From Forficula auricularia (taxonomy: Eukaryota > Arthropoda > Insecta > Dermaptera > Forficulidae), in NCBI GenBank assembly GCA_024734495.1, contig JALMQS010000305.1, positions 149,317 through 213,316 on the forward strand: a stretch of DNA of 64,000 bases, in the 5' to 3' direction. The notes below the pieces were generated by a model, which did no database searches, had not been told where the DNA came from, and saw only the letters and a list, made by a program, of their open reading frames with translations. Numbering within the stretch: position 1 is the stretch's first letter; the number at the start of each line of letters is the position of its first letter. The position numbers were made by a program, and so were the translations under genes. Shown piece by piece: positions 1-9,815 of this stretch.

Positions 1-99
1 TGTCGAAACATTTGGATATCGAATAAACGTTTTGAGATGTCTTTTTTTTATAAAAAAACTGTATTTATTTAATATATATAGGGTAAGGCATAACGATCT

Positions 100-495
100 A
101 ACACCTTTTGAAGATGTATAAAAAATGAAAAAACATTCACTATAAAAAAAAAACTGAATATATTTTTTGAATAGAATATAAAATATTTTTTTATTTAAAT
201 ATATTTTTAAAATTACATATCAGACAAAAAAAGGGGGGCGGGGTCAAAAATGAAAATTCTAGTCCTTTCGACCAAACTATGTATACAAGATATGGTTGAG
301 CTCAACCAAATTTGTATCATAGTTTGGTCGAAAGGGCTAGAATTTTCATTTTTGCCCCCCCCCCCCAACATTTTTTTGTCTGATATAGCATGTTTAAAAC
401 ACATTAAAAAAAAAATATTTTATGTTCTTTTCAAAAATATATTCAGTTTTTTTCTAGTTAAATTTTTTTCATTTTTTTACCTCTTCAAAATGTGC
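100..495. repeat. Large palindrome, arms about 195 bp
   Basis: TATCAGACAAAAAAAGGGGG and its complement, and GAAAATTCTAGTCCTTTCGA and its complement, meet at about 300 (GGTTGAG|CTCAACC). The outer AT-rich parts (AATATATTTTTTGAA, ATGAAAAAA) also match in reverse. The core is one pair of the GTATACAA unit found in the minisatellite elements. Confidence 0.8.
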
Positions 496-687
496 CTGGC
501 TCTTTATGCCCCAGCCTTTATTACTAGCTGACCCTGTCACACCGAGAACTCAATATTTTGCGTTTCAAAAATAAAAATAGGAAATGAATTTTCTAAATGT
601 GTGTTCATGTTGTCGAAATACAGTCGTTACCATAGAGTGCTACCCACTTGTGATTTTTTTAAAATTAAATTTGAATGTTTGTTTTTT

Positions 688-910
688 TCCGAGAGTAGCA
701 GAATTTTTATAAATTGAAGGAGACAAAAAAGAGTGTGTCTTTTGCTGGAAAAATACATTTTTTTATTTATTTATAAAGAGACTATAGTTTCAGAAGGCTT
801 TGCCCTCTTCATCAGTATATTACAATTAATTCACAGGGATTGATGTGTGTTTCAAAGCCCTTGAAACTATAAATATAGTCTCTTTATAAATAAATTTAAA
901 AAAAAATTTA
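688..910. repeat. Ribozyme-type palindromic element, copy A
   Basis: Begins with the family start CCGAGAGTAGCAGAATTTTT and contains the arm AGAGACTATAGTTTC and its inverse around 870-890. Outer flanks are AT-rich and the right boundary is approximate. It carries the best-preserved hammerhead core on the minus strand (see 770-828). Confidence 0.75.
770..828 (-). ncRNA. Hammerhead-ribozyme-like motif, copy A
   Basis: Minus strand: CUGATGA core (complement of 809-815), a 7-bp stem II AGAGGGC-AAA-GCCUUCU, GAAAC (complement of 787-791), a minimal stem III AC-UAUA-GU, then C17 at about 780. Stem I is partly preserved: UUGUAAU can pair with the segment after C17, with two mismatches next to the core. 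All conserved core bases are present. Self-cleavage is inferred, not shown. Confidence 0.6.
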
Positions 911-1074
911 AGCATATTTTTTCAGAATTTGAGTAGTTTTAGCTATTTTTGTCAAGACATAGCTGCATAATTGTTTCCACTAAAAAATATTTTATTAAAT
1001 TTGTAGCTTTTAAAATTTCTCTGAAAATATGAAAAATAAAACTCATATATTATTATTATTATTATTATTTTTTT

Positions 1075-1215
1075 TTAAATGTAAGCGTTTCAAGAATAAT
1101 TAAATATAGGAAATTAATTTTCTAGGGAAAGTGGTGTTCAGGTTGTCTAAATACAGGCGTTTCCATAAAGTGCTGCCCTCTTAGGATTTTTTTCAAAGCT
1201 TAGGTTTTCATATTT
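1075..1215 (+). repeat. GTTGTCTAAATACAGGCG dispersed repeat
   Basis: AGGTTGTCTAAATACAGGCG and AAGTGCTGCCCTCTTA recur at 26265-26320, and in a diverged form at about 605-655. Class unknown. Confidence 0.6.
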
Positions 1216-1250
1216 TGAGTAGTTAATAGAAATCGTATTGACTCTAGAGC

Positions 1251-1402
1251 CAGGAGTCGGTAAACTACGACCCGCGGGCCAAATCCATTCCGACGCATCT
1301 TTTTAATCCGGCCCGCTAGGGAATATTGTTTTTTACATTACAAAATTAAAAATAAATCAAATTACGTGCGGTAATGCAATGGCTCAAGTTTGCTGACCAT
1401 AG
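1251..1402. mobile_element. hAT-type MITE
   Basis: The end CAGGAGTCGGTAAACTACGA then CCCGCGGGCC resembles hAT ends, and the other end reads AAGTTTGCTGACCATAG. The flanks TCTAGAGC (1243-1250) and TCTAGATG (1403-1410) match at 6 of 8 bases, as an aged 8-bp duplication would. Related ends occur at 26375 and 52950. Confidence 0.65.
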
Positions 1403-1827
1403 TCTAGATGATTCTGCGATATAATAAAAAGCTGACTTTCGTATATTTAGATAACATTTTGAAGTTTCCTATCTTAGACACCATTCTGAAGTTTTCCAGC
1501 GTTAAAATTAGCCAAGTTATGGGATCACAAATTGTTAAATCTTGATATATATACCACACTATTTGCTCGTTTAAAAAGATTAGATAAAAAGTTAAATAAA
1601 TATTCTTGTCTTAAAAATTCTATGAGGCTCTCCTCTGCTTGAAGCAAATAAAAAAAAAATTGATTTCTCCTTATGAAACAACAAATTCTTTTGAATCTTA
1701 TAAATGATCTTTTTTAACTAAAGTTTTAAATTTTCGTGTCAGTTTGAAGGCCAAATCATGAACTTTTAATTAATAAAGTGTAAAATTACAATATTATTCT
1801 TAATTTTTAATATCTTTATTGTTTCAG

Positions 1828-1959
1828 CGGTAACTCACGTGGATGGGGGTACAATATTACTAAACAACATTCAAAGAACCGACATGGGCGCTTATTTGTG
1901 TATCGCCTCCAACGGAGTGCCCCCTACCATAAGCAAGAGATATATGGTCTTTGTTCATT
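1828..1959 (+). CDS. DIP/lachesin-like Ig protein, internal exon: end of Ig domain 2
   Basis: The exon lies between a TTTCAG acceptor (AG at 1826-1827) and a GTAAGT donor at 1960. It is phase 1 on both sides: two leading bases complete a codon from an upstream exon outside the window, and one trailing T is completed by TT of the next exon to give Phe. Read in that frame it encodes 43 residues from VTHVDGG to KRYMVFVH. It contains the DMGAYLCIASN segment, the D-x-G-x-Y-x-C signature of the second Ig cysteine, followed by NGVPPTISKR, which is characteristic of the Ig2-Ig3 junction in insect Dpr-interacting proteins and lachesin. Members are extracellular neuronal recognition proteins that bind Dpr proteins. 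Which DIP paralogue this is cannot be decided from the portion present. Confidence 0.9.
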
Positions 1960-2010
1960 GTAAGTACCATCATTTGATTATTTAGATTAAATTTTAATTT
2001 TATTTATTAC

Positions 2011-3005
2011 TAGCTGCAAGGCCCCACTTCGGCGGCCCTCTTGCTAGCCAGGGGGCACGCACCCTGGACCCCCAACCCACGAACCCCCCCATACCCCCCG
2101 AACCCAACCCAGCACCTCCCACCCCCGCACCCCTACCCCCACTAAGCCTCTGTATCCTCACTCCACCACCCCACACCCATCCGCCCCGGAACCCACCACG
2201 CACCACCCCACTACGCCTCTGGACCATCACCTAAGCCCTGCACCCCCGGACCCCACCCCCGTACCCAGTTTTTTTCATTTCTAGTCTTCTAGTGACCCAC
2301 AGATTATGTATACAAAATTTGGTTAAGTTGGCTATAAGGGTAATAATTTTCATTTTTTGACCCCTTCCCCTTTTTGGGTGGTTAGTTTTTGCATTTCTAG
2401 CCTTCTAGTGACCCACAGATTCTATATACAAAATTTGGTTAATTTGGCTCTAAGGGTAAGAATTTTCATTTTTTGCCCCCCCCCTTTGGGAGGTTAGTTT
2501 TTGCATTTCTAGCCTTCTAGTGACCCAGAAATTATGTATACAAAATTTGGTTGAGTTTGGTCCAAGAGTAAGAATTTTCATATTTTGACCCCCGCCCTTT
2601 GGGTGTTTTTTGGGGAATTTTTTTAAACAAAAGTTGTCAGAAATCACATCTTCTACAACTTTGCTCATTATTAAATTTGCCTTAAAGTTGGTAGTTTAGG
2701 AGTTATTTGATAATTTTCATTCGTTCGCCCCCCAAACCCCCTTTTGGGGTCAAAATATCAAAACGTTATGTAGCTAAAAACGTAAGTTAGAAGACATGTG
2801 ATATAAATATGAAATTTGATAATAATCCCTTCAGCCGTTTTTACGTGAATCGTGAGCAACTTTTGGCGGAACCTACGGAAACATACAAACATACAGACAG
2901 ACAGGAATTTTGTTGAGGGTGTTTTCGTTCATAACTTTGCTTGAAACGTGTGCAACCAAAATTTGGCGTGATTTGGACCAATGTACAGAAAAAAACCTTA
3001 ATTTT
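2011..3005 (+). repeat. C-rich dispersed element, copy 1, with about 3 minisatellite units
   Basis: Starts TAGCTGCAAGG, then GGCGGCCCTCTTGCTAGCCA, about 230 bp of very C-rich, G-poor sequence, then units containing TTCTAGTGACCCACAGATTA and TATACAAAATTTGGTT. Ends with GTGCAACCAAAATTTGGCGT and GGACCAATGTACAG. Shared end to end with 13608-14431. No gene. Class unknown, possibly a Helitron-related non-autonomous element. Confidence 0.7.
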
Positions 3006-3565
3006 ATATATATATATATATATAGATTCATTTTTTAATCTTATAGATATATTATTATAAGAACCTCAGATATTGCTTTATAATTTTCGGATTATTATTT
3101 CTTTCGGTCAAGGGAAATTAATAACTCATCCGGAATTAAGAAACCTGTCTTAAACTTGACTCTGTTTTCGATTTCGAGTTTTCTCATTTACCATTTTCTC
3201 ATAAACGATTTATCATTCCATATACAATTTAGAATGTCATTCCTCAACCATATATAAAATTGTATTATACCTCTGTCCATCAACAACTGACAGAAAAAAA
3301 ATTTCCGTTGATCAAAAAGAACTCAACGACTAGCTAAGAAAATAGTCGGATAGATAAGTAAGGTATAAATTTTAACTTCTGAGTCCTTCGATTGATTAAT
3401 TTGTGTCCCAAGTTATCTCTTTTTTAGCATACTAAAAACATACAAAATTATAAATAATTGTAATTTTTTAACATTTAATAGGTTTAAACCCTCTAAAAAT
3501 CGTCACGAAAAAAATTATTCACTTTTGGTTATGTATTTCATTCAATAATATATATATATATTTAT
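3006..3565. other. AT-rich intron sequence, nothing recognised
   Basis: Starts with a TA microsatellite. No frame, repeat partner or motif seen. Confidence 0.5.
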
Positions 3566-3656
3566 TGGTATATGAATGGAATTTTCAGAAGCAATTATTT
3601 AAAATATATATGTTTATTTTAAATAATTGGCTTCGGAAAATTCCATTCATATACAT
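3566..3656. repeat. Inverted repeat, arms about 40 bp
   Basis: TATATGAATGGAATTTTC and AATTATTTAAAATA are mirrored by TATTTTAAATAATT and GAAAATTCCATTCATATA. Confidence 0.85.
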
Positions 3657-3784
3657 ATATAGTATACAAATATGTATAATATAAAGGTTTGTAATTGATT
3701 AAAAAACGTAAATATCTAAAATGAAAATTTTTTAAAACATTTGATTAATTAATAAAGTAAAGGGTGTGTAGTTTCACAGTGAAT

Positions 3785-3860
3785 GAAATAAAACTCAAAG
3801 AGGTTATATACAAACTCAATATATTTCGGATTATTAGTACATCATCAGGAGTTTACAGCT
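3785..3860 (-). repeat. Degenerate hammerhead-like motif, isolated
   Basis: Minus strand has CTGATGA (complement of 3842-3848) and CCGAAATATATTGAG, but the bases between them do not form a good stem II. Probably a relic of another element. Confidence 0.3.
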
Positions 3861-3869
3861 TAAAACTAA

Positions 3870-4457
3870 TAATAATTGAACGAGCGATCACAATTTTTAA
3901 CATCTAAATCATAAGTACCAATATAACAAAATATAACATTCAAATCGTGCATACCAATATAACACAAGGAAAACATCAATAAAATTTAAATTTAAAAAAA
4001 AAAATATTTTTTAATATAAAAATATACAAATATAAATATAAAAAATCTAGGTAAATATGAATATTAATATAAATAAAAAACCTTTAATTACAAGTATAAA
4101 TATAAATTTTCCAGAATTAAATTAGAAAATAAAATTACAAATTTTAAGTCATAAACACAAAATTAATTATAAATATTAATGTACAAATAAGCATAAATTA
4201 CATATAGAGAAACTGATTAAAATAAAACATAATAGAGACATAATAATAGAGACATAATAAAGATGAAATAAAACATTTGAATAGGTTAGTCAAAATTATA
4301 TAAATGATTGAAATATACTAAATAGGATTTAATAGATTCAAAATTATTTTTTTAATTTTTAAAATGATTATATTTGTTGATAAAAATAGACTTTAAATTT
4401 CAAAAAAAATCACGTGTTCATCAACTATTAGATCTAAGATGGAATAGATTATTATTA
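3870..4457. other. AT-rich intron sequence, nothing recognised
   Basis: Very A-rich with short TATAAATAT words. No gene. Confidence 0.5.
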
Positions 4458-4640
4458 ATTATATATCAGAAGGGTTCATCTCACAGGCTAGCCATATGGC
4501 CCGGGCTGCTAATTTTGTCACTCGGGTTCGAATCCCAAGGAAATAAAAACAACCCTTTTGATATAGTCTTCCTTCTTGGATCTAATAGATGACGAACTCT
4601 TGTGATCTTCATTAGAAATTTAAAAGTTTATTTCTATCAT
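4458..4640 (+). repeat. tRNA-like SINE, CATATGGCCCGG family, copy 1
   Basis: GGTTCATCTCACAGGCTAGC, TGGCCCGGGCTGCTAATTTT, the B box GGTTCGAATCC and the tail TTGGATCTAATAGATGACGA. A clear A box is not visible. Confidence 0.65.
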
Positions 4641-4794
4641 CAATTCTGGAAAAATCATTCAATTGTCCTTTCATTTTGAAAAAATTCAAAATTCCAAACA
4701 CTCAACAACCTTGTTTTTAAACTACATGACATGGCTATGTGTTTAGATTTAGAATCAATAGAAATCTTGAAATCTTTGAGTGAATACAAATGTC

Positions 4795-4890
4795 CGAACG
4801 GTACATCTCACAGAATACCATTTGGCCCGGATTGTTAATTTTGGGATCCGTTTCCCGAGGGTGTAAAAACAACCCCTATGATATAGATAA
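4795..4890 (+). repeat. tRNA-like SINE, CATATGGCCCGG family, copy 2 (fragment)
   Basis: ACATCTCACAGAATACCATT, TGGCCCGGATTGTTAATTTT and AAAAACAACCCCTATGATAT align with copy 1. The B box is degraded (CCGTTTCCCGA). Confidence 0.6.
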
Positions 4891-4970
4891 TAAAATTTTA
4901 TACATTTTAGTGTTTATTATTTAGTCACACAAAATTAAACAGATTCATTTCAGTAAATTAACACTATTTC

Positions 4971-5102
4971 ATAAAGATAAAAGTAAATAAATATTTTATA
5001 TTCATTTACTATGAGTTAGGTTTTCTAGGTCACTTGTTTCACGTTAAAAATTAAAAAAATAAAAGTTTTTTCAAATATATATTTCGGGCTATCAACTCAT
5101 CT
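4971..5102. repeat. Half copy of the 52.4-kb inverted-repeat family
   Basis: Shares AAAGATAAAAGTAAATAAAT, CACTTGTTTCACGTTAAAAA and ATATTTCGGGCTATCAAC with the left arm at 52438-52575. Truncated just before the CUGAAGA core would occur. Confidence 0.65.
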
Positions 5103-5287
5103 ATATTTATTTCATAGATTTAATAGACAGTTTCGGTCACCACTGGTAGACCATCTTCAATAGTAAATTTTGTTCAAGATTTGGAATTTGTCACTCTGAA
5201 CATATATCTCATTTTTAATTTAACATGAATATTTCAATAAATTTCAAAAAAATAAAATAATTTATAAACACTCGTCTCTCATATAAA

Positions 5288-5646
5288 CAGTGGTGGGTTT
5301 AGGCCTAGGGCCGCAAAATTTTATGGGCGGCAAAAAGACAGATATAATTCAAATTAAAAATTGATTTGGATTTGTTCTATTATAAATAGATGGAAAGTTT
5401 TTAGTAAATTTTATTAGGAAATTTAGTTTTAGTTTGTAAGTTCTGAATCTTGAATTAGTAACTTATATTTGAAATTATTTTTGAAAAATTTATGTAAACT
5501 AATAAACAGTTATATTTAAAATAATATTTGATAGTTTGAATATTTGATAATTGCCCATATAATTTTGACAATCACCTTTACTTAGAAAAAAGGGCGGCAC
5601 ATTGGACAGGGGGCGTAGGGCGGCATCAAACCTAAATCCGCACCCA
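5288..5646. mobile_element. hAT-type MITE with perfect 8-bp duplication
   Basis: CATATAAA stands on both sides (5280-5287 and 5647-5654). Ends are CAGTGGTGGGTTTAGGC and CCTAAATCCGCACCCA. GCGGCA-type subterminal words occur near both ends. The interior is AT-rich and non-coding. Confidence 0.85.
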
Positions 5647-5654
5647 CATATAAA

Positions 5655-6198
5655 TAAAAATAATCCTTTCTATCTCGAATCTAATAGATAACAATATTTT
5701 GTGATATTCTTATAGATACTTAAATTGACTGTCCAGGCAGTCTCAGTTTTTACTATCATCTATAGTATAGCATGGATAAAGTATTGTAATTTTAATTTTG
5801 AGCTGGGCTTTATTTTGAACCGCTGTATTTGCTTGAGATGTTTCCCTTTTGTGTGTTATCTTTTTATTTAATGTTTTTCAAATTGTTTTCTACCCATCAG
5901 TTCAAGCCTACATAGATATTTAAATAAATATAATCCTTTCTATCTCCGAATCTAATAGATAACAATATTTTGTGATATTCTTATAGATATCTTAAATTGA
6001 TTGTCCAGGCAGTACTCAGTTTTTACTATCCATAGCGTAGCATGAGTAAAAGTATTTTAATTTTAATTTTGAGCTGGGCTTTATTTTGAACCGCTGTATT
6101 TGCTTGAGATGTTTCCCTTTTGTGTGTTATCTTTTTATTTAATGTTTTTCAAATTGTTTTCTACCCACCAGTTCAAGCCTATATAAATATTTAAATAT
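5655..6198 (+). repeat. Tandem duplication, two units of about 270 bp
   Basis: TAATCCTTTCTATCTC at 5661 recurs at 5931, and the whole unit through GTTTTCTACCCATCAGTTCA recurs with few differences. Each unit begins with the SINE tail GAATCTAATAGATAACA and contains CTGTCCAGGCAGT/TTGTCCAGGCAGT. Confidence 0.9.
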
Positions 6199-6199
6199 G

Positions 6200-7015
6200 A
6201 TATATATAAAATAAAATCGTGAATATAATCTTTTATTATCTAATTCAAATCTCTTTGGTTCAAATGGCTTTTAATTTTGCCTGGAACTTTGATTGGACTG
6301 TAAATACACAGAGATAAACAGTCGTGGAGATCTGACGAAGGGGGTGGAAACAAATTCAATCTGGGTTGTAATCTACCCCACTGAGACAATAGTCAACTTC
6401 GGATATCTCAACAAAACACCTCATACTTTCCACCACCCCTTGTACCTGTCCCTTTTCTCTTTTTCCTCTTTTTTGAAGGCAAATTTCGAAATAGGTATAT
6501 TTTATTTCTCTCTCTCTCTGGTGGATATTTGAATGTTTTTGTTATCCGATATTTGTACATATATACAGTGTGCGGAAATGTTCATTTTCCTGATTCAACA
6601 CTGCTATCTGATTTTCTCAGAATAAATACCGAACAAGATAATGATGAAATAATTTTACAATTAATTCCTTATTCAATTAAATTCAACGAGTTTATTATTA
6701 CATCTATGTATGTTTGTAAATATATAATAGAATCATTTCCTCAAAGTATATTTATTCATATGTAGCCTTTGTCTAAAGGATTTATTTTATTTCACATCTC
6801 TATAGATAATGAAAACGAAACTAAATTAAACATATATACTTTTTATTTGAATTCTGCTTAAGGAGGTCCTTTCGCCGCCAATGTTAAATAAAAAATATTA
6901 GATTATAACTATAACTTAATTTTTTATAATAGTTTAAGGCTCTATCTATGCTTTGGTGAAGTTTGAATCACACATTACCGAGCAAATTTTTGAAAATAAA
7001 TTTTTTTTAATGTAA
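6200..7015. other. Low-repeat intron stretch
   Basis: Two short adjacent open frames (6293-6532 and 6529-6765) have no recognisable domain or codon bias; I do not consider them genes. 6300-6430 is less AT-rich than its surroundings. Confidence 0.5.
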
Positions 7016-7352
7016 ACATGGTGTTTTTGCCATTAAACGATCAATGTTTTATTCTGACCAAAGTAATAGTTCAAAAAATTTGATACTCTATAGACTTTAT
7101 CCTTGCAACAATAGGTATCTCTTTTGAATTTTTACAGAATTTTAGCTATTACAATTTTGGAGTTACAGTTAGATAAAATATTGCTATATAATAGTTATAG
7201 TAATAGACTCCAAAATTATAATAGCTAAAAATCTGTAAAAATTCAGAGAGCATAGCTACTATTATAAGGATAAAATTTGCGGAGTTTCAAATTTTTCGAA
7301 CCATTACTTGGGGGAATAAAAAATTGATCGTTCAATGCTAAAAACCCCATGT
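7016..7352. repeat. MITE-like inverted repeat
   Basis: ACATGGTGTTTTTGCCATT with AACGATCAAT is mirrored by ATTGATCGTT with AATGCTAAAAACCCCATGTG. Inner arms CAAAAAATTTGA, TTTTTACAGA and TTTTGGAGT are also mirrored. No coding sequence. Confidence 0.8.
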
Positions 7353-7389
7353 GTTATTTAGATGAGAAACTTAATCGCTGTGTAGCACT

Positions 7390-7510
7390 AGGTTAAAATT
7401 GAGATAGCGACTTGAAACTTAGGGATATTTTTTTTTTTTATTTAGAACCATATGAGCCCCTCTCCTCGTAAATATTCGAAAATATCCAAAATAAGTAGCG
7501 GCCTAGTATA
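7390..7510 (+). repeat. Dispersed repeat shared with 48.7 kb
   Basis: AATTGAGATAGCGACTTGAA, a T-tract, then ATTCGAAAATATCCAAAATA, aligned with 48728-48845 (AATTGAGATAGAGACTTGAA, ATTCGAAAATACCCAAAATA). Confidence 0.65.
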
Positions 7511-7858
7511 TATTCATATTGAAAAGAAAAATTAATTATTGATTGTTTTTAATTTAATGAAAAAAATACAAATCTTTATAAAACAATCTTGGAACATTTA
7601 TTTTGAAACTAGACGTTTCAGGAGAAATTCTCCCTTTATCAATAGAAAAAAATTTTTAAATTTGAAAAAAAGTTTTTTTCGCTAATGTTTCGAAAACAAC
7701 CCTAAGAAATTAAATATTTTGATAACAGACAATTGTACAAATTGTCCTGGTGACTAGATTACCTTGAATTCAAATAAAAAATATAAAACCTAAGCCTCTA
7801 AGTTTTAATTATGCCGAATTATAATACAAAACCATCTCTGTAGAAAATATATATTCTG

Positions 7859-8115
7859 TGGTTAGTTATTATTATAATTCAAATATTTAAAATAATAGTA
7901 GAAGTTTTTATTGTAAGATGGCAGAACCAGCAATAATTTAAAAGTGGTTAGTTATTATAATAATTCAAATATTTAAAATAATAGTAGAAGACTTTATTGT
8001 TAGATGGCAGAACCAATAATAGTTTAAAAGTGGTTAGTTGTTATTATAATTCAAATAATTAAAATTATAGTAGACGGCTTTTTTGTTAAATAACGAAATA
8101 AAAAGGTTTTAAATA
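7859..8115 (+). repeat. Tandem repeat, three units of 86 bp
   Basis: TGGTTAGTTATTATTATAAT begins units at 7859, 7945 and 8031. Each includes AAAATAATAGTAGAAG (third unit AATTATAGTAGACG) and the first two include GATGGCAGAACCA. Confidence 0.85.
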
Positions 8116-8374
8116 AATAATTATTGATGAAATATTCAAAATAATAACGTTTATTTGTGTTTTTAAAAACTACAAACTATTTAATAAATATAATAACATA
8201 TTAGATTTGGTGCGCACTTTTCCCACAAAATTATAATATTTATAAATACCTATTATTTGTTAAAAACTTGGTTATTACTTTATTACTATTGATTGTTAGA
8301 ATGTTCAATATATTAATAATTAAATAATTTATCTATGCACACATTATCTCTGAAATATATATATTCTATCAGTT

Positions 8375-8489
8375 GTCAGGATGGCCGAGCGGTCTAAGGC
8401 GCCGAGACTCAAGGGTACCTTGCCATGATTTAATGGTCTGAGCATTCTGGTCCTCACTGAGGGCGTGGGTTCGAATCCCACTTCTGACA
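8375..8489 (+). tRNA. tRNA-Leu(CAA) with intron
   Basis: The ends GTCAGGA and TTCTGAC form a 7-bp acceptor stem followed by discriminator A. The A box (TGGCCGAGCGG) and the B box (GGTTCGAATCC) are intact, the T stem GTGGG/CCCAC is perfect, and the long variable arm fits leucine. The anticodon CAA is at 8410-8412, followed by G8413 and an intron of about 31 bases (8414-8444); position 38 is T8445 and the 3' anticodon stem is TCTGG. Animal tRNA-Leu(CAA) genes typically carry an intron at this position. One oddity: the 5' anticodon stem reads CCGAGA where the family has CCAGA, an extra G, so the gene may be weakened or a pseudogene. It lies in intron 1 of the DIP-like gene. Confidence 0.88.
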
Positions 8490-8492
8490 GAA

Positions 8493-8499
8493 TTTTTTT
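8493..8499 (+). terminator. RNA polymerase III terminator of tRNA-Leu
   Basis: A run of seven T starts three bases after the tRNA discriminator base, the usual RNA polymerase III stop. Confidence 0.8.
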
Positions 8500-8516
8500 A
8501 CTCTCACTGATTTATT

Positions 8517-8580
8517 TATTTATTTTTTATTTATGTATTGTCACCGGGAATAAAGCCCATTTAGACAGCACATCAGTAAA
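8517..8580 (-). repeat. tRNA-derived SINE, TGCTGTCTAAATGGGC family, 3' fragment
   Basis: Plus strand TGTCACCGGGAATAAAGCCC and TTTAGACAGCACATCAGTAA, the 3' end of the family only. It lies 20 bp past the tRNA-Leu terminator. Confidence 0.75.
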
Positions 8581-9171
8581 GAATTATTTATTTATCACTT
8601 AATATATTTTTTGAGAATTAAAGATAAAAATAATTATTATTTTAAAATTTAAGAAATTAAACCATTCATATTCTTCAAAGTTTGACTGGGTCTTTTCTTG
8701 ATCAACTCTATTGAAATAAAGGTTCTCACCAGTGCTGGCGTTACAGTACACATGTATTATTTACAGTAAATTTTTCGTGAAAAGTACAATAGGATATTAA
8801 CATTAAAATAGTTTAGTTTCTTGTTCATTCCTTAAAATATCTCAAAAGTTGTACATTTATGATACAATACAGTCCTAAAAATATAAGCTTCAAAATATCA
8901 ATATAAAGTACGGATAATAAATAAAAAATAAATTTAAACTAAATAATTTAAAAAATAAAGTAAATTTACTTTTGTATTTAATTTTTTTATAATTGTTTTT
9001 ATTTCAAACATTTTTTTTAATTCTATTATTTTTCATTTGTATTTTAACTTATTTTATTAAATATTAGATACTACACTTCTTTTGACTCAACTGGAACAAA
9101 GGACCTCCTTTAACCAAAAGAAAATGTATTTAATTTATTAATTGTTTAAATTATTAATTAAAAATAATTTT
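8581..9171. other. AT-rich intron sequence, nothing recognised
   Basis: No repeat partner or frame seen. Confidence 0.5.
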
Positions 9172-9815
9172 TGTTTAGAAAAGTATATTGGTTCTAGAAA
9201 TGAAATAAAATTGTTTGCATAGTTTCAAGGGGAAATTAAAATGAATGGTTTTCCGAAAAGGACCCGGATAGAAGGTTTCAAGTCTTTGCCTGATATATTT
9301 TCTAGTTCAAGCATGTCAAAGACAAGTTCAATAGAATAAAAATTGTTCTCGCTGAGGAACTATTAAAATAGAAATAATACAAAAAAGTAATAAATAAAGA
9401 TGATTGGGGAATTTTTGGACTAATCCATTTCTAAAAACTTTCAATATATAAGATCAAAAATAACTAAGAGTTCTATAGAGAAGTTATAGTTTGCTTATAG
9501 CAATAAATTTAAGAGAAATTTAAGATTTTCTTATAGGACAGGCTGATTCATTGTCGAAGATGGTCGATTTCCATCTCAGACACTCCGGATTTTAAATCAC
9601 GAGATTTAATTTTTTGACTCTTACCCTCACTCACACAAAGCAGTATCCGTTTGGGGCAAAAGTCCCAAAATATATTAAAAAATCTAATGTTAAATTTGGA
9701 AAATAACGAGAATGATGCCCTATTCGATGAAATTTACAAAAAAAAGCGAAGATTAAAATAAAATTTCAAAAAAATGAAGTGTTCTTTTTGGACAACATCC
9801 CATATATATGACATA
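9172..9815 (+). mobile_element. Non-autonomous hAT element CAGTGGCG family, copy 1 (end-truncated)
   Basis: Long shared segments with 16269-17086: AAGTATATTGGTTCT, AGTTTCAAGGGGAAATTAAA, CATGTCAAAGACAAGT, GCTGAGGAACTA and GGACAACATCCC. Both terminal repeats are missing. No coding capacity. Confidence 0.7.

Noticed and set aside
2000..2230. Gly/Trp/Arg-rich minus-strand frame
   Set aside because: Shadow of the C-rich repeat tract. The same tract at 13.6 kb gives a Pro/His frame on the other strand, and neither resembles a protein.
7560..7660. Hammerhead-like motif on the minus strand
   Set aside because: Only GGAGAAT..TTCTCC and GAAACGTC remain; the CUGANGA box reads TTGATAA, so the evidence is too thin to list.
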